From the NCBI GenBank assembly GCA_963920575.1, contig OY986971.1, positions 806,001 to 870,000 on the forward strand: 64,000 bases of DNA, read 5' to 3'. Below, piece after piece: positions 22,712-33,093 of this stretch; within the stretch, counting starts at the first letter, position 1, and each line of letters opens with the position of its first letter. This DNA is from Narthecium ossifragum (taxonomy: Eukaryota > Streptophyta > Magnoliopsida > Dioscoreales > Nartheciaceae). The notes below the pieces were generated by a model. That model did not search any database and was not told where the DNA came from. It was given only the letters and a program-made list of their open reading frames with translations. Both the position numbers and the translations under genes were made by a program.

Positions 22712-22891
22712 GTTGTGGAAGATGGCTATGAATTTTTTGCTGATAGGCAGCTGGTTACAATATTCTCAGCTCCAAACTACTGTGGCGAATTCAACAATGC
22801 AGGCGCACTAATGAGTGTAGATGCAAGCTTGCTTTGCTCATTCCAAATTCTCAAGCCTTACAGAGGAAAAGTAGGAAGCCAAGTGGAGTGA
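22712..22891 (+). pseudogene. Isolated last exon of a PP1-type Ser/Thr protein phosphatase
   Basis: An AG acceptor (…GGAGCAG) precedes an exon reading [20 protein letters not shown] and continuing with [11 protein letters not shown] to a TGA at 22889-22891. This is the C-terminal part of the PP1 catalytic core, including the loop SAPNYCGEF. In typical PP1 the same place reads GEFDNAGAMMSVDE; here it is [14 protein letters not shown], and the tail [12 protein letters not shown] differs from common plant PP1 tails. None of the upstream exons (metal-binding GDxHG, GDxVDRG, GNHE) is visible between COQ9 and this point. Either the rest lies in the gap or this is a transposed fragment. I call it a fragment. 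Confidence 0.7.
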
Positions 22892-23606
22892 AAGCCTGAT
22901 TGACTTTACTGCCATGAGGACAAGAGGAAAAGTAGATATAGCATCTGACATTTGTTTTCGGCCCTCAATCGTTCACAAGAAGACTACTCTATTTGTTGCT
23001 AGCATGAAAGATTCCAGCTTTTGTATATAAGTGTAACAACAGGTACAGCTCTTACTTATGAATGAACAATTATCATTTCAAAACAGGGAAAGCAAAAATT
23101 TGCACTACATTGACCTGAATTTTGGACAGGAATACATGTTCCCAAAAATGCAAGGAATGCAAACTTATAAAATGCAGCCTTTGGAGCTCACACAATGTCT
23201 TGTATGACTTGAGTGTTTTAGAAGAGAAAAAATTAGCCATAAAAGGGGCAAATTTCATACCTCAGTCATAAGCAAAATATATCTCCTTGCTTGGATCAGC
23301 AAAGCTTAGACATGGAAGTTACAGTGCATCACCTACATGCGATCATTTCCACTATATTGGGGGAAAACAAAGGACCATCACATGCCTCCATCAATTCTGA
23401 ACTTTGTACTTGTATTGGTTATTGAACATCAAATGGAAAATTTAGCAGTAATTGCCGAGAGCTGGCAAACTTCTGCAAGCCTTTGTCTGAGATTGAGTCA
23501 CTCATCAGAAACCTCATAAATGAAAGCATGGTTTACGGGGGGAAGCTAATATGGATCAATAGAAGGATTGTCAGCATAGCGCCATTGTTATAGTTTCGTT
23601 AAAACA
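22892..23606. other. Spacer between the PP1 exon and the PPR gene
   Basis: No gene seen. The part nearest 23607 is the presumed 3' UTR of the minus-strand PPR gene. Confidence 0.5.
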
Positions 23607-25298
23607 TCAAAACCAGCTGCAAGCAGCTTCCTTCCTCAAGCCACTGACATCCAAACTCTCCCTCACTTTGCTCTTCTCCTCCCACATTCTCTGTTCTGCA
23701 TAGATGTTCGACAACAACACGTATGAACCATCCTTGTATGGTTCCAGTTCCATAAGCTTCTCTGCTGCTCTTTTTCCTAGTTCCTTCTCACCATGCATTC
23801 CACAGGCACCAAGGAGTGCTTCCCATGCCTCTGGATCCTTCTCTATCCCCATCTCCCCTATAAATCTTTCTGCCTCTTTCAACCTCCCTGCGCGACCCAA
23901 GACATCTATCAAACATGCATAATGCTCCCTCTTGGGCTTCAGGCCATTGACGTTGATCATGCAATGAAAAATCCAAAGCCCTTCATTCACTAGGCCTCCA
24001 TGGCTACACGCAGAAAGGGTCGCAAGAAATGTCACACTGTCCGGTTTAAATCCTCTTCTTTGCATCGCTTCGAAGACTTCAAGAGCCTCATTAGACTTCC
24101 CATGCTGACCGAAACCCAGAACCATCATCGTCCAAGACACCACATCATGCCTTGGCATGGTATCAAATGCCAGTTGAGCATCTTCCATAACGCCACATTT
24201 GAAATACATATCCAAAAGAGCATTCCCTACAGTTACATCCGAACTAAATACTGACTTGATGATCCTAGCATGAACCTTTCTCCCAAGATCAAGGTTTGCC
24301 AAGGTACCGAATGCTGGAAGAATGCTAGCAAAGCAGAATTCGTTCTCCCTAACACCTACTGCCACCATATCATTGTAAAACTCAATCGCTTCCTTTGCTA
24401 ATCCATTCTGCATCATTCCTGATACTACTGCAGTCCAAGAGATAATGTTAGGTTCCAAAATCCTTCGAAACACTTTGATGGCTGAATCCATAGCTTCTTC
24501 ACACCTCGAATACATGGTAACCAGTGCATTTCCAACCGGCATCTCCAAATCCAAATTGGCTTTCAACGCACAAGCATGAAGCTGCATGCCGACGCTTATA
24601 TCCTCTCTTGCCAAACACGTCTTTAATACGCTCGTCAAGGTGAAACAATCGAAGCTACCATCACCCACCATTCTCATTCTAGAAAACACCTCCATTGCTC
24701 GATGTTTGTCATAGCTGCGTGCGCATGCATCGATCATGATGTTCCATGAGACAGAGTCGAGCTCACTAACCTCACAGAACGCATTGATGGCTTCGTTGAG
24801 CCCTCGGCACCTCTGGTACTCCTTCACCAGCGCACTTCCTACATAGCCATCTGAGCTCAGCCCAAGTTTGACAGCATGAGCATGGATTTGCACGATGGGC
24901 TGGGGATCAATGCCATGCTTGCAAGAAGTGAGCAGCACCGACAAAGTGATGTTTGTAGGGGCTATCTCCTCACGTAGCATCCGAGAGTAGAAGCTTATAA
25001 CGTTCACACGATCGAGTTCTCCATGAGAGCAGGCGGAGATCATGGTGTTATAAGAGATGACATCTCTACGAGGCATTACGTCGAACAGCTTGCCAGCGAG
25101 GTCGGAGCGGAAGGACCGTAGGTAGACCTTGAGCAGCTTGTTCCAAAGAGAGAAGGATGCGTTGGTGGAGTGCTCCGATTTAAGGAGGCGACCGTGGGCG
25201 GCGGCGCCATGGCGGAGGTCGCCCGCGGCGGCGCATGACTCGACCGCGCACGAGAGGCGGTAAGCGTCCGCCCACGCGCTCGTGGCTCCTCGCTGCAT
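23607..25298 (-). CDS. Pentatricopeptide repeat protein, PLS class with E-type C-terminus
   Basis: A single exon of 563 residues. The open frame extends upstream to about 25358 but its first ATG is at 25298, which I use as the start. P, L and S type repeats run through most of the protein: for example LFDVMPRRDVISYNTMISAC, VSELDSVSWNIMIDACARSY and FDTMPRHDVVSWTMMVLGFG. The C-terminus has the E-domain signature (PEAWEALLGACGMHGEKELG, YVLLSNIYAEQRMWEE) and stops at KEAACSWF, so there is no E+ or DYW deaminase. PLS-E proteins bind organelle RNA and usually direct C-to-U editing, with DYW supplied in trans. Target RNA cannot be read from the sequence. The start may be imperfect, since the N-terminus lacks an obvious long transit peptide. 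It is divergent from EXO70. Confidence 0.9.
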   Translation of the reverse strand: MQRGATSAWADAYRLSCAVESCAAAGDLRHGAAAHGRLLKSEHSTNASFSLWNKLLKVYLRSFRSDLAGKLFDVMPRRDVISYNTMISACSHGELDRVNVISFYSRMLREEIAPTNITLSVLLTSCKHGIDPQPIVQIHAHAVKLGLSSDGYVGSALVKEYQRCRGLNEAINAFCEVSELDSVSWNIMIDACARSYDKHRAMEVFSRMRMVGDGSFDCFTLTSVLKTCLAREDISVGMQLHACALKANLDLEMPVGNALVTMYSRCEEAMDSAIKVFRRILEPNIISWTAVVSGMMQNGLAKEAIEFYNDMVAVGVRENEFCFASILPAFGTLANLDLGRKVHARIIKSVFSSDVTVGNALLDMYFKCGVMEDAQLAFDTMPRHDVVSWTMMVLGFGQHGKSNEALEVFEAMQRRGFKPDSVTFLATLSACSHGGLVNEGLWIFHCMINVNGLKPKREHYACLIDVLGRAGRLKEAERFIGEMGIEKDPEAWEALLGACGMHGEKELGKRAAEKLMELEPYKDGSYVLLSNIYAEQRMWEEKSKVRESLDVSGLRKEAACSWF

Positions 25299-26086
25299 GA
25301 GGATCCGATAGCCGGTGCTAATGCAATAAAATCCGCACACGTTACTCAATCGGGCCAAATAATGAATCCAATAACAATAAAGGCCCCCCAGAAGCCCAGC
25401 CCATCAAAGGACCAACTAGCCGAATAACTTATTGAGACCCAAAGTTGTGCCAAGCTAAGGTACCCTCGGCCGACTTTCTTTAAGCCCCGTTCGAAACCCC
25501 AAGCCTAAGATTCAACTAGGTGGACCCCACAGGACTCTCGACTAAGATCCGACGAGGATATGCCACGTAGTGTATTGTAAGAAATCCTTCAACGGCGAGT
25601 TACAGTGAATTCCCGGAGGCGGCGGGAGCGAGGCCGATGTCGCCGGCGGAAGAGCTCCACACCGACACCCCTCCGTGCAGGCGAATCACACCGAAAACCC
25701 CGCACGCCCAAAACCATTTCTGTGAAGCCTCGTACGGAAATGCCACGTGTCACTATCACATCCGTCTATCTTCCCTCTGCCTGCCGGAATGTGCCCCCAA
25801 CTCTTCCCATCAATTCAAAGTCAAACTCCGCTCAGTCTGCTCTCCCGAGATCCATTTAGTTAATATAAACAACGTACGTGTCAATCAAACAGCTTAAATG
25901 CTTACGTCACTGGTACCTATGCCATCAAACCATAGTGTGTCACGTAGCGATATTAGGATAAGTAGTTGGATTCTCGGCGAGGACGGGGGCTATCTCTTCA
26001 GACGAAAAGCTTGGAAGCCGCCAGCCACGACCCTACCTCTCTCCTCTGGACTCCACGGGCGACTACAACCGCCCGATCCTCCGGCG
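25299..26086. promoter_or_regulatory. Shared intergenic region between divergent PPR and EXO70 genes
   Basis: 788 bases separate the start codons of two divergently transcribed genes, so their promoters and 5' UTRs must lie here. ACGT words are present (CCACGTAG about 25564, CCACGTGTC about 25743, GTCACGTAG about 25939), the core of bZIP/ABRE-type sites. From 25898 the EXO70 frame is already open with an ATG, 63 codons before the chosen start. Confidence 0.5.
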
Positions 26087-27916
26087 ATGGCGGCGGACGG
26101 CGATCTCGAGGCGGCGGAGAAGTTTATCCTATGCTGGGACGCGCCGGCCGACGATAGGATGCTGTTTGACGGCCCGGATCGCTCCGATGCCGAACGTTTC
26201 CTCCTCGCTGTCGACGAGCTCCGCCGCGCTTCCTCCCTAGCCGAGGAGCCCTCTCCTGAATCCCCTAATCCCTCCTCCTCGGCGAACAACACGATCCAGA
26301 TCGCTATGCTCCGCCTCGAGGACGAGTTCCGTCACATCCTCGTCAACCGCGCCACCGAACTCGAGATCGACACCCTCATCGATCTCAGCTCCCTCTCCAT
26401 GGCGAGCAATAGATCGGTTGATCTATCTGGAGATGTGTCCGATACCGAGGACGAGGGTGGGAGCTTTTCCGCCGCCGGTTCCGGGGAGGGGAGCACTAGC
26501 ATCGCTTATCGGACGGTTAGCTGCGTGCGGGAGGTTGAGCTCGTTCCCCCGGACGCGATCCAGGACCTCCGAAGCATCGCGGAACACATGATCGCCTCGG
26601 GATCAGCGCGAGCCCTAGCCCAGGCCTACGCTGGCGCTCGCAAGCCGGCGGTGGAGCTCGCCTTGCGCCAGCTCGGCGTGGAGAAGCTCTCCATCAGCGA
26701 CGTCCACCGTCTCGAGTGGGACGCCCTGGAATCCAAGACCCGCCGTTGGATCCGTACTGCTCGAATCTCGATACGCCTCGTTTTCTCCAGCGAGCGCCGC
26801 CTCGCCGATCTGATCTTCGACGGTATCGCGGACGGAGCTGGCGACATCCCCTTCACCGAGGCCGTTAAATCCTCGGCTATCCAGCTTCTTAGCTTCCCTG
26901 AAGCTATAAGCATCGATCGCCGGTCTCCGGAGAAGCTCTTCAAGATCCTCGATCTCCACGACGCCATAAACGACCTCCTCCCCGATATTACCGAGGTCTT
27001 TAGGTCTAAATCGTCGGAATCTATATGCACACAGGCGGAGGAGATCGTAGGGAGGCTAGCAGAAGCCGTGCGGGGGATCCTGTCTGAGTTCGAGAACGCC
27101 GTGCTTCGTGATCCGTCCAAGATCCCAGTTCCTGGCGGTACGATCCACCCTTTGACTCGTTATGTTATGAATTATCTCAGCTTGTCCTCAGATTACAAGC
27201 AGACGCTGAATGAATTGATTGTCTCGAAGCCTTCGATTGTGGTGAGAGTCTCTGAAGATGAGCATGTCTCGGAGATGCCCGAGATCCAATTACCCGATTT
27301 CGATAACTCATCACCTTTGGCATCTCATTTGCTCTGGATCATCGTCATTTTGATAAACAATATTGAGATGAAGGCTAGTCTTTATAAGGATTCAGCTCTC
27401 TCGCACTTGTTCTTGATGAACAATGTCCACTATATAGTTCAGAAGGTAAAGGTGTCACCCGAACTGAGGGAATCAATTGGAGATGACTATCTTAAAAGAT
27501 TGACAGGTAAGTTTCGGCAGTTGGCGACGAGCTACCAGAGGGCTACTTGGGTCAAAGTGTTGAATTGCTTGAGAGATGAGGGGATTCATGTCAGTGGAAG
27601 CTTCTCATCTGCAGTTTCAAAGTCGATGCTTAGAGAGAGGTTTAAGTCCTTCAATGCAGCCTTCGATGAGGTACATCGGGTTCAGGCAATGTGGATTGTG
27701 CCGGATTCTCAGTTGAGGGAGGAATTGAGGATTTCGATTTCTGAGAGGCTTGTGCCAGCATACCGTTCCTTTCTGGGTCGGTTCCGGCAGCATATTGAGA
27801 GCGGGAGGCATCCTGAGTTATACATCAAATACACAGTCGAGGACCTGGAGGAAGCTTTGTCCGACTTTTTCGAGGGGACTCCACCATCCCTACTTGGAAA
27901 GAAGAGGTCCCATTGA
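26087..27916 (+). CDS. Exocyst complex subunit EXO70 (EXO70D-like)
   Basis: Intronless, 609 residues. The ATG at 26087 is chosen because the protein then begins MAADGDLEAAEKFILCWD, a typical EXO70 N-terminus (an alternative in-frame ATG is at 25898). EXO70 binds PI(4,5)P2 and helps the exocyst tether secretory vesicles to the plasma membrane. Seen: an N-terminal helical part with LEDEFRHIL and IDTLIDLSSLSM, an acidic linker (SDTEDEGGSF), and the EXO70 domain from about residue 220 to the end, with GTIHPLTRYVMNYLSLS, KASLYKDSALSHLFLMNN and ELYIKYTVEDLEEALSDFFEG. The tail GKKRSH is basic. Paralogue D is suggested by AEKFILCWD and DRSDAERFLLAVDELRR, judged from memory; the family is secure. Confidence 0.95.
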   Translation: MAADGDLEAAEKFILCWDAPADDRMLFDGPDRSDAERFLLAVDELRRASSLAEEPSPESPNPSSSANNTIQIAMLRLEDEFRHILVNRATELEIDTLIDLSSLSMASNRSVDLSGDVSDTEDEGGSFSAAGSGEGSTSIAYRTVSCVREVELVPPDAIQDLRSIAEHMIASGSARALAQAYAGARKPAVELALRQLGVEKLSISDVHRLEWDALESKTRRWIRTARISIRLVFSSERRLADLIFDGIADGAGDIPFTEAVKSSAIQLLSFPEAISIDRRSPEKLFKILDLHDAINDLLPDITEVFRSKSSESICTQAEEIVGRLAEAVRGILSEFENAVLRDPSKIPVPGGTIHPLTRYVMNYLSLSSDYKQTLNELIVSKPSIVVRVSEDEHVSEMPEIQLPDFDNSSPLASHLLWIIVILINNIEMKASLYKDSALSHLFLMNNVHYIVQKVKVSPELRESIGDDYLKRLTGKFRQLATSYQRATWVKVLNCLRDEGIHVSGSFSSAVSKSMLRERFKSFNAAFDEVHRVQAMWIVPDSQLREELRISISERLVPAYRSFLGRFRQHIESGRHPELYIKYTVEDLEEALSDFFEGTPPSLLGKKRSH

Positions 27917-30900
27917 AGTTGATGCTTTGAACAATCATAATATTTATGAGGTTTGGAGAGGTTGGATGATTATGATGAAAAATATTTTTTGGATTCGTAA
28001 ATTATTCGGGCCATGTGATTCCAGGGAAAGAGCTTAGGAGATATGAACTGCTTAGTTTTCCTGATTGATAAAGTTCGATGATCCCATGGATTAGTCTTAT
28101 GTGAGGAAGAGGAACAGCAAGAGATGATTATTGGAACTGCCAGATGCCTGAGGGTCGAGTGTATACTTGTTTTTCCTCTGTAAGCTATTATCTCTGTTTG
28201 TTACATACACTAGTTGTTTTGTTTGCATGTTCATATCAATGTGTTATTTGTTAGAGTCACCTTTGGAAGCTCAAATGTTACAGCATTTTTCCTGCTAGAA
28301 TGTACGGCCTTTTTCATGATGTTTCTTAGTTAATCAGCAGTTAAGTCTCTGTTTACTGCGGTATTCTAGTGAGTGTTTGTGTATTTATCTGTGTTGGATA
28401 TTGCTTTTGGTCTGGACTGAATTTCCACTGGAGTGGACCCTTCTAATCCTCTTGTCATTTTTCAACCTTGAAGAGGATCTTTGTGAGAAATTGGTTTAGC
28501 AATGCTGGTGCTGGTATATATATGGCAGTGATTGCTTTTTGAGAACTTCTTAGAATCTCTGCACTTAAACTTTCAATGACATGCTACTCTAACCCCATGT
28601 GTTTTTTGGTCAAAATAGTCTAACTTTGGCATCAAAACAAATGTATAAATGACGGGGATATTAGCCTATGCAGGAGTAGGATGCAATCCGATCAACATGA
28701 CTTTAGTGAAAAAATGCTATCTTGCATGAGTAGATTGCAATACGATCAACATGATTTTGGTGAGGGAATGCTATCTTGACACTAGAGAGGAAGAGTTAAC
28801 TTCACCAATTGTCCCAAAAGCTTAATCTTGTAGGAAAGGATGAGTTTAAATTGTATAGTCTAACAGGAAGAGAATTCGACATGTTTCTTTTGAAAGATCA
28901 GGATAGCTTTTCTTTAAAGCCATTAAAATTTTGTTTTGAAGACCAGACTGTCTGAACTATGGATGAAGCAATTGAATCGGCATCTATATCCTCATTGGTG
29001 AATATTTAGGAACAATATATTGAAAAATTGGGAAAAGGCTGCCTTTTAGACCAGAAAAACGGTGTGTGACCATTCATTTCCAACGATGTGGAGGATGGTT
29101 GTCTAGTTTTGAAATCATCTGTTAAGTGCAAAAAAAAAAAAATCAAAATTTGCGAACGAGGAAGATGTGGAATTTAGCATTATTTCCATGTAAACACGAA
29201 TGAGACTCAGGGCTGTATACGTCATTATGGCTGGATTCTTTCCAAACTTTTGTTTTACGTTATCTGGTTATACGAGGAGTTGAGGACATTTACATATGGC
29301 ATTATGGTAATAGGCATATGATACCTGTCCATCTATTTAGTGCTGCAGGCCTGAAAGAAATATCTTCATTTTCCATGCTCTCTGAATATATTCCTTGACT
29401 TATTGCAATATGCATGTGTTACAGTTTCTTGGTTATTTCAATTTTTGCAATTGATCATTCTGTCCTCAATTTCAACAAGATCAATTGCTCAAGAGAAGCA
29501 TACTGCTAGGCTTAATTTCTGTATTTTGCATTAACGCTCTTCTGTCACTATCTCTTTTTTCTTCTTTTTTTTCCTTCTGCTCACTTCTGCTGGATTCTTG
29601 CTATGATCTGCATCAATTGTGAGATCTCAGACAGCTTCGACTGCTCAGCAGCAAATTTGTCCTTCGGCAACACGTAATTTCATGCTCCATTGTCTCTGAA
29701 ACATTTTACTGTTGCTTAGTTCATCTGCTTTATCATTTAGCATTCACCAATTTCCTTCATATTCCGTGAGTTTTACTTTTTACTCTTCGGTCCTTTTGTG
29801 GGCATTTTTAGGATGATAGAAGTATGGACATAGGCCAGAGGTTTTGTTGGTTGTCCCCTAAATCTCATATTGCTAGTATGCTGGCTTCCCCCGTTCAGAT
29901 TGGATAAGTCCCTGCTTTTGCAACTTGCCTCATGAAAGTTTTCCCGATGCCATCGGCTAATGATCCTTTTGGTACCTAGGATGTTGTTGAAAGGGGGTTA
30001 ATTTTGTTGGTTCTTTGGTATGAAATGAGCTCTATGTTCTTCAGAGAGAATGTGAACAATTTAAACTTAATTTTGATTTGGAGCGCTGAATTCACTTTTT
30101 TTGTTAGAACTGAGTCTTCTGCCATTATTGTTAAGTGGTATGCAAAGAATGATGTGTTTTTCTCGCTCAATGGACACTGGAGATTTCAGAAACAATATTG
30201 ATCTGAGGTTTCTTAGGATCTGATGACAAGAAGAAACCTTGAATTATATTAAGTTACTCGGATCGATGTTGTCTAGATATGAGCATGAAGACTAGGTCCG
30301 GGATTCTTGGCGGTCATTAATTTTGGACACTATTATTCATCGATATTTGATTATTATTTGGCATTTGAAGATGTCTCTGGATTCAATCAAATAAGTACTT
30401 GTGAGTGTGTAGCGGTTTGACCTTGTGAGCTCTACTGTAGAGCTGACAAGTTCTGTCCTTCTTAATAGATTATTAGGCTCGATTGATGAGGTCGAGATGT
30501 GACCAATTAAGGGAATATGACGTTGATAAGAGTAACTATTCAACTCCATAATAATGTTATAATGTACCCACGTTGTAATGTGACAAAAGGATTCTAACGT
30601 ATTTGCTGTGATTTGTAACTTGACTTGGAAAAGAAAAAAAAAACATAATCACTTGCAGATATAAAGACATAATCTTTGGATCCACATTTCCATTTTCTTT
30701 GAGAAAACTTTCGGATTCTCGGTGCCCCACAGATCTTTGAATTCCAACCATTCCAAATAATTACATACACATCCAACAAAACATTTTAAAACGAAATTAG
30801 TACCGATTTAAGCTAAGATACTGTGTGAAGGGAAAGAATATCAGATAGCCTATATAAGAAAAAAAACCCCTTCAATTTGCAGAGAGAGTATGCAATTAAA

Positions 30901-31270
30901 TAAGAGTAGCTTCAATAACTGTCGTCATTATTGTAGATTGTCTGTCTCTTGAAGGATGGATTAGTCCAGCCATTGGGGAGGTTTCGTAACCTTCTACTGC
31001 ATGCATGCATCATGGCCACACTCTGGGATGATGGACTGGAATAAGATTGCATGTGGACGCTTCTGTGGATAGACGAGGTGATATGGCTGGTATTGAGGTT
31101 GTCTGTGTGGATGATAATGGTATTATAATGTGATCATCCGCAAGAGCAGAGTACTTAATTTCAAGAAGACCCTCCTGTCCTACAGTGATTATGGGCTCGG
31201 TTAGCCTGGATGGTTGTGCCCATTTATTTCGTTTATATTGATGCTCTTTTTTGGGCGTGAAGGGTGAGAT
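27917..31270. other. Long spacer downstream of EXO70
   Basis: The first few hundred bases are the likely EXO70 3' UTR. The rest holds only short unconserved ORFs on both strands. A two-copy tandem duplication at 28660-28790 is listed separately. Nothing else recognised. Confidence 0.4.
28662..28793. repeat. Two-copy tandem duplication, about 65 bp
   Basis: Two adjacent diverged copies share GAGTAGGATGCAAT / GAGTAGATTGCAAT, CGATCAACATGA and GAATGCTATCTTG-like words in the same order, the first starting at about 28670 and the second at about 28733. No ORF. Confidence 0.65.
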
Positions 31271-31275
31271 AATTT

Positions 31276-31580
31276 TGACATACTGGCAACCGCAACCGCG
31301 TTACTCTGACAAAGTAATTTAATTACTTGCATGACATACTGATTACCGCGTTACTCTGACATAGAAACTGCTTGCATGACAGATTGGCAATCGCGTTACT
31401 CTCAGTCTGACAAGCAATTGCTTACATGATAGTCTGATAGCTGTGTTGTAAGTAGTTGTTTGTCGTAGCTAACTAGGTGGCCCAATATGAATCAGATTAT
31501 AACTCATAAAAATTGACTGATATAAATCGATAGATTGCTTTGACTCAGTAACACAGTTGCCAGTCTGTCATGTCTTATAC
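31276..31580. repeat. Tandem repeats with an inverted copy (possible hairpin)
   Basis: Three to four adjacent diverged copies of about 45-60 bp share TGACATACTGGCAACCG, CGTTACTCTGACA and ATTACTTGCA-like words, starting near 31277, 31333, 31378 and 31427. At about 31540-31578 one copy appears inverted (GACTCAGTAACACAGTTGCCAG, shown here as two parts: GACTCAGTAACAC and AGTTGCCAGTCTGTCATG). A transcript of this region could fold back on itself. Confidence 0.6.
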
Positions 31581-31965
31581 CTTCAGTTACCTTAAGTTGT
31601 CACTATCGTTGCGTGTCGTGTCTATATAAATTTAGGTTCTTATTTTACCTCCAATAAGCCTTCTCTTCTCTTCTTTAGCCTTCATTGGATGGCCATCTCT
31701 TTTCGACCACGTCTCCACCAATGTTTCTTGTTTTACTCCGTCTCCTAGTATATTTCTTCCAAGTATATACTACATATATTCCTGGCACTACTCTCATCTT
31801 CCAAAACATCATGACACAAAGATCCCTTCAAACTGGCCAACAGTACTTGGTTTGGGTGGTATAGGAAATTTTACGGTCTTGAAGCAAGTAACGATGGCGG
31901 CATCGTGGTCCATGATGATCAAATCAACCTTGTGACGATTCACGGTAAGTTAAGAGCTCTTGCGG

Positions 31966-31967
<2 letters not shown>

Positions 31968-32010
<43 letters not shown>
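31968..32010. repeat. (AT)n microsatellite
   Basis: About 21 uninterrupted AT units. Likely polymorphic in length. Confidence 0.95.
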
Positions 32011-32012
<2 letters not shown>

Positions 32013-32309
32013 CTTATATTTGACACGTACCTACTCTTAGTACTAATCTCAACGTTATCACATTACTACTAATTGAGAAGGGTAATATATATAAGACCGG
32101 AAAGGATATCTGAAATTTTGCCATTAAACTCTTAATCCTTCAAGAATGTGAAGCCAACGTCTCTCTCTCTCTCTCTGTTTCACCGTGGCATTGCCGGATC
32201 CATATATAAATGCCTTACCTGCAGGCTTCCCCTTCAACCCATCTCTTTAAACTAATCCCCTGAACAATACTCTCTCTTTTTTTTTTTTTGGAAACAGAGG
32301 AATCATCCA

Positions 32310-33093
32310 TGGCAACCATAAAAGCCGCCAAATCCAAGATCGGCAGGCAACGGTCCAAATATGGAGCGTATCCAAGCGCGATGGCCGTGTTTCCGTTGCA
32401 ATAAACCTGGCCTTTCTTTCTCGCACGCCTCCTCCCCGGCCTCTATATGAAGTTCCCAACTCCCAGGGCTCCCCTGCTTCCAAACAGAGCGCCTATGAAT
32501 TCAGAGGGCGACGAATACGTCGATACATCGCTCGATCGTCTGTTCGCCGAAGCAACCCAGGCGGTTTCATCAGGCAGCTGGCCGTCCTCAGCTCAGAGAA
32601 GGGGAAGACGATGATCATGACCTCGCTTACTGGTTGCCTCAGTACGTACACAGCCATCACTTATTGATGATATATAGCACCACCTCCTTCCCTGCTGCTA
32701 TGCACATTACGTTTCAACCAAAGAGTCATATCGGCATGCATTCATGCATGTATATGTAGGACTTGCAGTAAAGTACTGACTCCAAGTGGGAGGCAGTAAG
32801 CACTTCGGGATGGATTCTGGATGAACATACACAAAATCTGTGTGCTTCGGAATATTATTTATATATAGGTGAGATGTCCAGCTCATTGGACCTGGATTGA
32901 CCCCCCCCCCCCCCACCCAATCTAACAAAAATTCCCCACATGTATCACTGCACATTCTCAATGACTTCAAACTATCGTCAAAACACACTCTACGTCCACT
33001 CATTCCGGCAGCTCTACCACGAATGCGACATCTACGGCACCATCGACTTCTTTTGCGGCGTGCCTGGCCAGTCCAATGTCATCACCGCCTAGT
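32310..33093 (+). other. Unrecognised coding-like fragments
   Basis: Two short plus-strand stretches have balanced amino-acid composition: one from ATG 32310 (MATIKAAKSKIGRQRSKYGA and on to a stop near 32401) and one ending at TAG 33091-33093 ([20 protein letters not shown]). They are about 600 bases apart, in AT-rich DNA with a 14-C run at 32901-32914. I do not recognise a family. They may be exon remnants of one decayed gene, or chance. Confidence 0.2.

Noticed and set aside
25298..25358. Longer N-terminus of the PPR protein from 25358
   Set aside because: The first codon there is TTG; the first ATG in frame is at 25298.
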